This document shows, piece after piece, positions 46,199 to 56,312 of a DNA stretch of 64,000 nt. A program made the translations under genes and the position numbers. The stretch is taken from positions 22,508,001 through 22,572,000 of the forward strand of contig OX485809.1 in assembly GCA_950295325.1 (NCBI GenBank), given 5' to 3'. How positions within the stretch are numbered: position 1 is the first letter of the stretch; every line of letters starts with the position of its first letter. The DNA comes from Polytrichum commune (Eukaryota > Streptophyta > Polytrichopsida > Polytrichales > Polytrichaceae). The notes under the pieces were generated by a model. That model was given only the letters and a program-made list of their open reading frames with translations. It ran no database searches and had not been told where the DNA came from.

Positions 46199-47581
46199 TT
46201 AGGAGAGTAGCTAGATTAGTTAGGCAGAATAGAGGTGGGCAGGTAGGACTGAGGAGTTTTTGAAGACGATTAATAAAATTTTCCCTTGGTAGTGTCAGTG
46301 GAAAACCCGGATCTGGATCCGGGAAATCCGGGAGACCGGGTGTAGTTAGGGTTTTCTTAAGCGGCGGCCGCTTGGGCCGCCGCCTTCAGTTTAGGGATTT
46401 TTGAGCCTCTGCTTAAGGCTGAATAAGGAGCTTGAGAAGGGTTCCTTCTCAATTGTTGTATTGCGATTACTCCTATTCTGAATAAATGTCTTTGCCTCTC
46501 ACTCCTTGACTTCTCTTGATTGATGTTTGCGTGAATGATCCGGAGATTGCTAGTGGAAGAAAGAAAGAGAGCATGAGGGATAGGAGTTCCGGATAGGACA
46601 TGAGAGAGGAGACCCGGATCAGATCCGGTTATCGCCTTGTAGATCCTCTCTGAGTGTAGTGGGAGGGAAACCTCACTAATCCGGTGGGTTGGGTAACGTC
46701 TAGGTGGGATAGCCGCTGGGAAGATTGGGTGAGATCCGGAAGGGATCCGGACTTACGCCAATCTGATCTTCTGAAGAGGTCCCACCGTCCTTAGACAGAC
46801 CTATCCGGATTGGTGGTACGGATCGCCCAGTTAGCTCAGATTGAGTAGAATCCAAGGTAGAGGTAGCCGGACAGATCCGTCGGACGGAGAAGGAGAGGTC
46901 CGGATCAGTAAGGATTCCGGATTGGAGGCCACCTCCGGAGTGTAGTAGGAAGAGATCCTCATTGTTCCGGATGTCTAGGTAACGTCCCGGTGAGATAGCC
47001 GTGAGGAGGATTAGGCAAAGGTCCGGAAGGGTTCCGGACTGATCTGATTTTCTGAAGGGGTCTCCTCACCGGTGGACGGGACAATCCGGAAAGTGGTACG
47101 GGTCACCAACTCATCCCGTCGAGTCAGATCTCCGGTCGGAATCCGGACTCTTCTGGTCACTGTGGTCTCAAGAAACAATCCGGATCTCTCTGCGTGACCT
47201 GCCAGGACGGACCTGATCAATCCGGATTGGTTGTGAGGGAGTTTCCGGATTCTAATCTTATGAAGGACGTCTTCACCGGAAGAAACCACCTATTCTAGAG
47301 GGTAGACGTAAAGGGGTGGGTAAGTATTATAAAGAGGACCTAGAAATAACATCAAGAGAGGCACACTCCGGAAAAAGGCTAAGAGTGTCCCCAAAGACCA
47401 AATATCCGGAAATTAGGATTTCCGGAAATTTGGCTAAGGAAGAGGAAATAAGCAGGTACGGAGAGTTTTAGACCTCCTACACTTCACAGAATCCCTGGAC
47501 GATACTAGGGTCATCCGGACAACCCGGATTTGGCACTTAAAATCGCCAATCCGAATCTTTTGGTGTTCGCGTGTTCCCACA
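46199..47581 (+). mobile_element. Long LTR (at least R and U5) of a Ty3/gypsy element
   Basis: It ends in CCCACA at 47581, six bases before a tRNA-Asp-type primer-binding site. A polyadenylation signal AATAAA lies at 46481-46486 in typical LTR text, preceded by a GC palindrome. Two diverged ~285 bp direct repeats (about 46650-46880 and 46935-47160, both with 'GGTAACGTC', 'GATAGCCG' and 'GATCTGATTTTCTGAAG'-like text) make the U5 long. The left border is not resolved. It may lie as far left as 44771, where TGT could pair with the terminal ACA. Confidence 0.7.
46361..46384. promoter_or_regulatory. GC palindrome in the LTR
   Basis: The halves GCGGCGGCCGC and GCCGCCGCC pair around a short TTGG loop, about 100 bp upstream of the AATAAA signal. 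A hairpin in the LTR transcript near the poly(A) site is plausible; its role is not shown. Confidence 0.5.
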
Positions 47582-47587
47582 CGTTTT

Positions 47588-47605
47588 TGGCGCCGCTGCC
47601 GGGGA
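47588..47605 (+). other. Primer-binding site (tRNA-Asp type)
   Basis: TGGCGCCGCTGCCGGGGA is complementary, with one mismatch, to the 3' end of plant tRNA-Asp. This is the primer used by Tat/Athila-lineage Ty3/gypsy elements. It sits six bases downstream of the LTR end. Confidence 0.9.
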
Positions 47606-47646
47606 TTCTAAAGCTGTAGGGGGGAGGAGACGCTCTGGACCTGCTA

Positions 47647-48450
47647 GTGCACACTGTCGCAAGGTGGATTCCGTTCTGCAATGTGTCTCTCGCTGGGATG
47701 AGCAGATCCCAGCCGTTTGGTACAGCGCCCCGGAGATCCGCCCGGCTCGAAAACCTAAGAGGAGGGGTGATAGCGCCTAACTTACCCGGCACCAACTCGG
47801 ATCGGAGGTCCCGGACCACCTTGAGAGAGGAAGGGGACGTTATAGTGTTATCATTGGACGAGTCCGCCCCGCCCAGTCCGAATCTCGCCGGATTCTCCGG
47901 GTTTTCCACTCCAGACGGATCAAGGGGGACGGGAGCGGAGTCTGAAGAGGAAGGAATTCCCGCCGCCCGGATGGCCCCAGCAACTCGACTTAAGTATAGT
48001 CGATTCTGAGGAGACGGAAGTCAGGATGTGGATGACTGGTACTGTGAGTTCGAGTCCATTGCCACCACCAACGAAGAGGATGCGGATGCCAAGGGCCGGA
48101 TCTTCCAAGGACTGTTGAAAGGGGAGGCATTGAAATGGTACCAAGATGTACCAGACGAGACCAGGGATGACTGGGTGGATTTCATCCAGCTATTCCTGAA
48201 GACCTTCCGAGAAGCAGGAGGTGAGGCAAGAGCTCTGGGACGGCTGAGCCGGATGGAGAAGAAGCCGACGGAATCAGTCCGGAAGTACGGTCAGAGGGTG
48301 AAGGCTCTGATCCAAAAACTAACAACTGGGATCGCCCAGAGTGTGCAGGTGGAATGGTACGTGGCAGGGTTTCCGGAAAGGATGGGCTTCCAGATCCGGC
48401 AGACCAGACCGGCCACTCTCAGGGAAGCGATGGAGGCAGCGTGGTTGTAA
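47647..48450 (+). pseudogene. Ty3/gypsy gag, broken by a TGA and truncated
   Basis: One frame reads through 47647-48006 (acidic, low-complexity N-terminal region ending ATRLKYSRF), hits TGA at 48007-48009, then continues in the same frame to 48450. The second part is a clear retrotransposon gag domain (EDADAKGRIFQGLLKGEALK, WYQDVPDETRDDWVDFI, FREAGGEARALGRLSRMEKK). The stop is consistent with a CGA to TGA change, since related gags read SRFRGDG-like text there. The frame ends at 48450 where GC-rich element sequence gives way to AT-rich DNA, so protease, RT and integrase are absent. Confidence 0.85.
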
Positions 48451-50550
48451 ATCTTGGATTTTTTTGTTCAAAACTAGAATTGTATAAAAAAAAATTATTT
48501 AATTGGATATTACCTAGCTGGACTGGTGAGGAAATGGCAATAGTCTAGTGAGAGCTGAACAACCCGTAGTAAGGGCTATGGACTGTTGGCAGCTGAGGCA
48601 TTACATGCGCTCGGCAAACTTCCAGGAATTAGAGGTATTACAGAAATGGAGAGGCATTAGACATGAGAGGTTGGGAGAGCCGTGAGGTAGAAAAACATTG
48701 TTTTTGCATCTCAGATTTTTTGTGAAATTATATTGATTGATTTTGTTAGCTTAAACAATTTGATTTGCAGGTGGCAGATCTATTGTATTCCAGGGTGTAT
48801 GTACTAGAATATATTTTGAATTCGGATTGTGTTGCGACATTCTACTTGTAAGAGGTTGGTTGTGGGACGCAATGTAGTTGGAAGTAGAACTTGTAGCAAT
48901 AGAAGGATAAAAGTTTGATGCGGATTGTGCCATTATTAATTGCAAAGTTTATTGTGCTAATGTGACTGCGGGTAAACAACAAATGCAAGGATTACTCTAA
49001 GTTGTTTATGTTTAACTCTGATTTGCTGGTCTTGCCTCATCCTAATTGCAACCTTTTAAGTCTATTCTTGCATTATTTACCGGGTAAGGCAAGGACCATA
49101 GGCAATCGAATTTGCCGTAATTACCAAGTTAGGAATAATCTTGTTTACTGCTATTGCCTCGCCGAATTAATTACAGGGAATGTAACAGCAAGGTGAGAGG
49201 TTTTGAGGCCATTGTTTGCAAGAGATATGGTTCGACATAATAACCTTAGATTTTGTTGATCATTACAGATAACGAAATCAGGACGTCCAAGCATATGAGT
49301 CTATCGTCTTGGGCCTTGCATTTAATTATTATGTTGTGGTTACTTGCTCGGAAAGATACAACGATCTGAGAGAAACTAGGAACTACAAATTTAGTAATAA
49401 GCTAAGTACTGGGATTACAGTCCATTGAATGTTTTACTTGAGTACGATTATGAAATAGTTAATGTAACTCAAGATGTAATAGAAGCAAATCATGAACTCT
49501 GATTGGATATGGTTTTGCAATTGCAGTAATATAATGTGAAGGCATTGTAATGAACCCATCTCGTATAAAGATAGTTAGCTTATTGAGGCCATGAACTTAC
49601 AATAGAGAAGATGCATTGTCCTTGTATGGAAATATTTTACTGAATTAAGATTGAGGCTATGGCCTGAGCAGTATAAATGGCACTCATGTTATATTCTAAC
49701 CCTTGACAGGACGTGAAGTGTTTACCTGTTGAGATGATTGACTGTGAAGGGACAACGTGGCGCGGTGAAGATTAATGAACGTACTGCATACAAAAGGGGT
49801 GAGTACTGATTGACAATTAAGATCTTAAGGGAATTAAGAATCATCGGTAACTCTATGAATTGAATTGCTTAAGCATTGCTTGCAAGAGGGAAAGATAGAA
49901 GTAATTAGTTAATTTCATATTTTGAGAAATAAGAAATGAACAATATAAATTTATGAAATGAGTGAGGATATGTTCACGCGCATAAGTGGTGATGACCTAT
50001 TGATGCAATGAAGGAAAGCATAATTAAATTGATTAAAGCCAAATAGGAGACCATTGTCTGACATTATAACTAAAATCCTCTTAAATTTAAGGAGATGGGA
50101 AATCTGGAAAGGATGACTGCACGGACTTCTCAAGTTGCATTAAATATAATTAATTAATGTAAGATTATTGACCATCCCAAAGTGCCCATGGCTTTGGTAT
50201 CGAGACAAAAATGGGTTACTCCTGCAAGTCTATTATCTATGGTTGTGTCTATGCTTGCGCACCACACTTGGTCCAATTAAAATAAACTCACTACCAGTCT
50301 ATCGACCAGGTAAATAAAGTGAGGTGAGTGACTGTCACATATGCATGTATTCTTTTGGAGTGCTTTCAAAGTTTTTCCCCATCTCTTTGACCTAATTATC
50401 AATCTTAATCCAAAATGGAGTGAAATAACTTTGTAATTCCTTTAACAAAACTTATCTAAGACACCTAGATGATATATAAGTCACTTTTTAATTCTTCCTT
50501 GATTGTTTCCCTGGTTGTTTGTTCAAGCCAAAAACTACACTACAACTGCT
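48451..50550. other. Gene-free AT-rich stretch
   Basis: The element composition stops abruptly near 48450, and nothing that follows resembles pol. Only short ORFs without motifs occur; this may be the site of a deletion or of a later insertion. Confidence 0.5.
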
Positions 50551-50559
50551 ATGTTAAAT

Positions 50560-51830
50560 AAACACAAAGTATCCCCGTTGATCTTGTCCAAATGTGTTTT
50601 AAGTTCATCAATGTAGAAGCCAAATAGTGTGGGGGAGAGGGACATCCTTGTTTAACACCAATGTTGGACATTACTTTATCATGTGTATCATTATTTATTC
50701 AAATTTTATATAGATTGTGGTGTGCATGGCTTTACATCCTGATGTAAATGAGGTGGTACCCCTAATTGTTGGAGGCAATCCCAAAGCTTATCAAACATGA
50801 CTCTATCAAAAAGTTTTTTTGAAATCAACAAAACAAAGATAAAGACATCAATTTGCAAATATCTCTTGTTTGATCAAAATATGTAATGTAAGGATGTGGT
50901 CCAAAATAGTTTTACCTTTCTTGAAACATATTTGTCATGTCACTCTTACTCCTTTCAATTATGCCCATCGACTAATTATTTCTTCTAAAACAAAGCCATA
51001 AAGCTTGCCAAAGATTCTTCCTAGCATTATGATCCTATAGTTCCATAGGGAGCGTCTTTCACTAGATTTCAAGGACATTTTGAATGATGTTCATAGTCCA
51101 TGAAGTCGGGAAACCCTCTTCAGCCACGAAATGAATTAAATAACTTTATGTTTGGTTCACATAGGTCATTTGCAACCCATTTTAGAAGCTTAGGTTTTAA
51201 CCCATGCATATCACTAGCCTTGTGATTTGCTAGGTCTTTCATATGGGCCCATATTTCCCCTTTTACAAAACATCAAGAAGTTGAATGGTTGGAACATAAT
51301 GATCATTGATACTTTGTCATGAGGTGTATAGTTTTGTGCAATAATCTACTGCTTTTGTGGGGTAAATGGGAGGGTTGAATCATCTTTGTCTTCAAAGCTC
51401 TTCCAAAATAATTTTTGGTCACTTTTGAGTAAGAGATGTAGATCCTTTTATTTGTGCTCCAAGTAAGAGCATTTCTTATGCCAGATCATCATGCAATACT
51501 TTTTTGAAAGCCATTATGTATGTATTGTTTGAGTGACTAGATTTTAACACCATATGAAAGTATTGCCAGGCCTCTCAATAATCGCTAGTAAACCATTTGT
51601 TGAACGGTCTATCATATTGTTTGCCACCTAGAATGAAGCTTGTTATGTGAGGTGTGTGGGTGTTATCAATTTCCTTTCTTAATTGGACCCCTATATTTAA
51701 TTGGTGTGGTTTGATGAGGATCAAAGAACAAACAACATAAAGACACTTACTTAAAAACTTCAAACTATGTCTTATAGCTTTATTAACTTCTCCACACTCA
51801 ATAGTGAACACAATTCGGAGGATCTATGTG
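50560..51830 (-). pseudogene. LINE reverse transcriptase remnant
   Basis: The minus strand gives, in changing frames, text in LINE order. First comes RPFNKWFTSDY near 51590, then a DQKLFWKSF-like piece near 51420 and ASDMHGLKPKLLKWVAN near 51200. FCFVDFKKTFDRVMFDKLWD follows near 50820, then the RT motif GVKQGCPLSPTLFGFYIDE at 50658-50602. Many stops and frameshifts show it is long dead. The catalytic YADD region downstream is not preserved in what I can read. Confidence 0.8.
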
Positions 51831-52185
51831 TTCAGTCAAGAAATCAACATCCATTCACTCATGATAATCATAATTAAATAAGGGGAGGTCTCATTTGCAA
51901 TCCAATTTTTAGTGGTACTTCATCATAGTTTTGCTAATGCAACACAAGTCTCATTGTGTGAATCTAATTGGCATAAGTTAGAGAACATTATATTTCAAAC
52001 TGAGGAACACCCACATACCTTAGACTCTTTGTTTTGACTTATTTGGTTTGGAAAATAATTGAACAACTAAATCAGAAGTATAATATATGAACACAAACGA
52101 GACAAAAGTTAAAAATGGGGTCAAAGGAAAGCCGGACCTTCAAATTAGTCGTTATTATGTGGGAACAGAGAGTCATGCACCCTCA
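51831..52185. other. Short gene-free gap
   Basis: AT-rich, no ORF or repeat of note, between the LINE remnant and the expanded hAT-like element. Confidence 0.5.
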
Positions 52186-53377
52186 CAGTGTCTGGGGAGA
52201 TTTTTGGGCATCACCGGTTGAGATCCCAGTGTTTCCAAAGTCCAACCGGTTACCTGTTGACATCTTTTGCTCTTTCTTTACTAATGAGGTATATTCTCTA
52301 AATTCCCATAAAATAAGCAGTAATTTTGCTGAAGTCTTGAACTGCAGCCGGTTATCTCTCAAACTCAACTGGTTTATCTGTAACTAGCAGCTGGTTCTCT
52401 CTCAAACTGAACCGGTTCATCTGTGACTAGCAGCCGGTTATCTTTCAAGGTGAACCGGTTCTTCTGTGACTATCAACCGGTTATCTCTCAAACTGAAACG
52501 GTTCATCTGTGACTAGCAGCCGGTTACCTGTCAAACTGAACCAGTTCGTCTGTAACTAGCAGCCGGTTATCTTTCAAGGTGAACCGGTTCTTCTGTGACT
52601 ATCAACCGGTTATCTCTCAAACTGAAACGGTTCATCTGTGACTAGCAGCCGGTTACCTGTCAAACTGAACCAGTTCGTCTGTAACTAGCAGCCGGTTATC
52701 TATCATACTGAACCGATTCATCTGTAACTAGCAGCCGGTTACCTCTCCAACTGACCGGTTCATCTGTAACTATCATCCGGTTATCTCTCAAACTGAACCG
52801 GTTCATCTGTAACTAGCAGCCGGTTATCTCTCAAACTGAACCGGTTCTTCTGTAACTAGCAGTTGGTTATCTTTCCAACTGAAACCGATTCATCTGTGAC
52901 TAGCAGCCGGTTACCTGTCAAACTGAACCGGTTCATCTGTAACTAGCAGCCGGTTACCTCTCCATCTGACCGGTTCATCTGTAACTATCATCCGGTTATC
53001 TCTCAAACTGCACCGGTTCATCTGTAACTAGCAGCCGGTTATCTCTCAAACTGAACCGGTTCTTCTGTAACTAGCAGTTGGTTATCTTTCCAACTGAAAC
53101 CGATTCATCTGTGACTAGCAGCCGGTTACCTGTCAAACTGAACCGGTTCATCTGTAACTAGCAGCCGGTTATCTCTCAAACCGAACCGGTTCATCTGTAA
53201 CTAGCAGCCGTTTATCTCTCCAACTCAACCAGTTCATCTGTGACTAGCAGCCGGTTACCTGTCAAACTGAACCGGTTCGTTTGTAACTACCAGCCGGTTA
53301 TCTCTCCAACTGAACCGGTTCATCTGTTACTAGCAGCCGGTCATCTCTCAAACTCAACCGGTTCTCCCTGTCCATTG
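52186..53377. mobile_element. AACCGGTT-family hAT-like element with expanded minisatellite (1192 bp)
   Basis: The ends are CAGTGTCTGGGGAG and (other strand) CAATGGACAGGGAG, as in the 227 bp copies at 12544 and 54034 but in reverse orientation. Between about 52330 and 53370, 43 bp units (AACCGGTTCATCTGTAACTA then GCAGCCGGTTATCTCTCAAA) are repeated about 24 times; the short copies have only one or two. Blocks of three units (52430-52560 and 52560-52690) and of about five units (52740-52950 and 52950-53170) are themselves duplicated. No convincing 8 bp target duplication remains (flanks CACCCTCA and CGCTAAAT). Confidence 0.85.
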
Positions 53378-53574
53378 CGCTAAATTAAAGAAAACTAATT
53401 AATGTATCCTAGCAGCCTGGTCCCCAGACCACTCAAGAATAAAGCTGGTGGGAAGCTCTGTGCACCTCGGACATCTACACAGTGCATAGATATAGGGATA
53501 ATGCCACATCTTAAAATAACGAGGATCAGCACACGGAAATCACATTTCACTTTGCTTATGAGCGACATTGATGA

Positions 53575-53931
53575 GGTGGACATTAAACCTTCCTCTACGA
53601 ACTTTAAGGGCAGGGGTCTCTGCTAGGATAAGGGCCGGGGCCCGCGGCTGGCATACCCCAAGGAACATTTCATAAAGTTTTTGAACCCACCAGAAAAATG
53701 TTGTTTGGTCCAGCCCGACTTAAAAAAAAAGTTGCCCTTGCATTCTTGAAGGCTGCTCATCCACAAAACCCATATTGAGTGCACCTCACCTTCAAGGCCC
53801 AAACTCCAATATATGTGTTCATTTCAAAAACTTTGAAATTTTCCTCGAGAGCTGTCCGTCGTAGGCCCCAACCCTTATCCTAGTGGGTACCCTCCTCTTA
53901 AAAGTTCGTAAGGGGAGGTTTAACATTTGCC
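53575..53931. mobile_element. Foldback Mutator-like element, copy 3, shortened (357 bp, 9-bp TSD)
   Basis: The ends read GGTGGACATTAAACC and (other side) GGCAAATGTTAAACC. The perfect 9 bp repeat CATTGATGA flanks it (53566-53574, 53932-53940). Interior text ('TTGCCCTTGCATTCTTGAAGG', 'CATATTGAGTGCACCTCACC') is shared with the arms of copies 1 and 2, so this is a diverged, shorter member. Confidence 0.88.
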
Positions 53932-54033
53932 CATTGATGACACCTATTGGTCCAAGTCACCAAGGACGCACCACGTTGGAACAACCCGTCCTTGGCCCGT
54001 GTCCCAAATCTGGACGATCCTTGAACTATGAAG

Positions 54034-54259
54034 CAACGATCGGGGAGAACCGGCAGTTAGTTACAAATGAACCGGTTGAGTTTGAGAAATAACCGGTTGA
54101 AGCTCGAGACTGCAGGAAAACTACCAATCGTTCTAGAAGAATCTATGGAATATACCCCAACTTCATAAAGGAAAACCGGAGGATGGCAACATGTAACCGG
54201 TTGGGCTTGTAAACAGTAGGATCTCAACCGGTTATGCCCAAAAACCTCCCCAATCACTG
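54034..54259. mobile_element. AACCGGTT-family hAT-like MITE, 226 bp, 8-bp TSD
   Basis: The ends are CAACGATCGGGGAG and (other strand) CAGTGATTGGGGAG, with perfect 8 bp duplications CTATGAAG (54026-54033, 54260-54267). It has five ACCGG(TT) motifs. It is almost colinear with the copy at 12544. Confidence 0.88.
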
Positions 54260-54513
54260 CTATGAAGCCTTGTGATATTATTATCTCTCATGGCATATTC
54301 CTCCCATCATATGGCTAGGATGGTAACTAAGGATATGGGTGGATGATTGTGGTTGCATCATGCTTCCATTCTTGGTAGCTTGTGAAGATCTGTGCTTTTG
54401 GCTAAAAAAATTCTAATGTTAAAGTATTTGAGCCTAAAAGTGACACTTCCAAATTATCTTTCTATTCCACGCATGTTAAATAGATTGGAAAATATTAAGA
54501 AACAATATATAGA

Positions 54514-55244
54514 GGGGATCGCTATTTCCACACCTTTTTTGGCTAGATTCACACCTTTTTGCCGGTTCGGTTGCCGTGTCACTGAGGCGCTATACATGAG
54601 ATTCTTCATGGTGCATCCGGACCGTTGATCCACCAAGGCCCATCCAAGGGCCTCAATGATCCTAGGTGGCGGTGGGGTGGGGGGCGGGGGTGGTGCTTGC
54701 CACCAAGGCAGGGTGGAGCCGTGGGCCTCATGTCTTTTTTGGGGAGGCCGGATTTAGGGTGGTGTCGGACCTAGTGGCTAGCATATATACATGTCCAATT
54801 AAGAAGAGTGACCATAAGTAGAATAAGGCTAACTAATTAGTTATTTAGTAAGTAGAGTAAGGGTAACCAACTAGTCATTTAGTAAGTAGAGGAAGGGTAA
54901 CCAACTAATCATTTAGTAAGTAGAGTAAGGGTAACCAACTAGTTATATAATAAGTAGGCCTAGCCACTGGGCCCGCCTAGTCACTAGGCCCGACACCACC
55001 CTAAATCCGGCCTCCCCAAAAAAGACATGAGGCCCACGGCCCCACCCTGCCTTGGTGGCAAGCACCACCCCCGTCCCCCACCCCACCGCCACCTAGGATC
55101 ATCGAGGCCCTTGGATGGGCCTTGGTGGATCAACGGTCCGGATGCACCATGAAGAATCTCATGTATAGCGCCTCAGTGACACAGCAACCGAATCGGCAAA
55201 AAGGTGTGAATCTAGCCAAAAAAGGTGTGGAAATAGCGATCCCC
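54514..55244. mobile_element. Foldback element, 731 bp, 8-bp TSD
   Basis: Two inverted arms of about 283 bp start GGGGATCGCTATTTCCACAC at each end and are nearly identical. The perfect 8 bp repeat TATATAGA flanks them (54506-54513, 55245-55252). The arms contain a G-rich run (GGGGTGGGGGGCGGGGG near 54673). The 165 bp centre is four ~34 bp tandem units with 'GTAAGTAGAGTAAGGGTAACC'-like text. It has no coding capacity. The 8 bp duplication points to hAT-type mobilisation, although the ends are not typical. Confidence 0.85.
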
Positions 55245-55318
55245 TATATAGATTTGCCAAACTATTCGGTTTCTACATAAAAATAAAGTCAATTAATATC
55301 AAATTCATATGCAACATA

Positions 55319-56310
55319 CAGTCCTACCTCTTTAATATGACACTTTTGGGAAACGAGAAAAAGGTCGTATTATCGAGGTGTCACATATTCAATAATATGA
55401 CAAATTGGACCTGGTTGTCACGATAACGAGGTACTTCATAAAAACACACTTGAGATATTTTTCCATATGTAAAAATGAGTATTCTTTCAAATGTATTACA
55501 AATATGCAAATTCTCCTCACTAAACCTATGTGGACTTGAAGAATGAATCAATAGTCCGCTGATGTTGTCACTTCAAGTTAGCAACATATATCTTATTGAG
55601 CTTCTCTATTATGCCCTGCAATTTCATCAGATTTGCGGGAGTGAAGTCTAATGAATTGTCCATTAAAAATGTAGCTAATAGTTGAGCATGTTGTTGAGCA
55701 TCCGTCAGTTTCACAATAGGTGGAGGTCTCTCATCAACATCTAAAGGGTATACGGTCTCAGCAGTAAGGTCCAAACTAACTGGCTCTATTCTTTGTCCTA
55801 AGGCCATATCAACCAGCTCTGACATGCAATATTCAGCCTCAATGATGTCTTCACCTTCCATTACCACATACTCTTCAAATGGCATCTCATCTGATCCAAG
55901 TTGTAGTTTTGATATAAGAAGGGCCAGGTCTTCGGACTCCTTGATCAATCTCGATTTTTCTCTTTGGTCCTCATGAGTAGGGTTTTAGAAAGAGAACGTA
56001 TTTCCCATGGTTCTCATGTTTATTTCATCATTTTACATTTAAACTTCCTTAATCCAAACTTCATATGTATAAGATTTATGAATTTAAAATAAATTATGTA
56101 TTTATGTATATATAAGTGTGTGGGACCCACCATGTAAATGCATTTATTACCTCTATAATATGACATTTGGGGGGTCTAGGAGTGTCGTATTAACATTGTC
56201 ATAGTCGTAGTATAGAGGTAGATTTGAACTAGGAAGTTTGGTTTATGAAATTTGTGTCATAATATCGAGGTTGTCGTATTATCGAGTGTCGTATTAAAGA
56301 GGTAGGAGTG
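55319..56310. mobile_element. pogo/Tigger-like element, 992 bp, TA target
   Basis: The ends are inverted: CAGTCCTACCTCTTTAATAT at the left and (reverse complement) CACTCCTACCTCTTTAATAC at the right, flanked by TA (55317-55318, 56311-56312). Subterminal 'TCGTATTATCGAGGTG' motifs occur on both sides. A transposase C-terminus survives inside, so this is an internal-deletion derivative. Confidence 0.88.
55568..55948 (-). pseudogene. Tigger-like transposase C-terminal remnant
   Basis: A 126-codon frame is acidic, with the closing segment TDAQQHAQLLATFLMDNSLD and LMKLQGIIEKLNKIYVANLK. I recognise this as the C-terminal tail of plant Tigger/CENP-B-type transposases. The helix-turn-helix and DDE catalytic domains are missing. 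It lies inside a TA-flanked element with pogo-like ends, which supports the call. Confidence 0.72.
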
Positions 56311-56312
56311 TA

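Noticed and set aside
52115-52387. 90-aa ORF at the left end of the expanded hAT-like element
   Set aside because: It crosses the element boundary and consists partly of the 43 bp repeat, so it is incidental.
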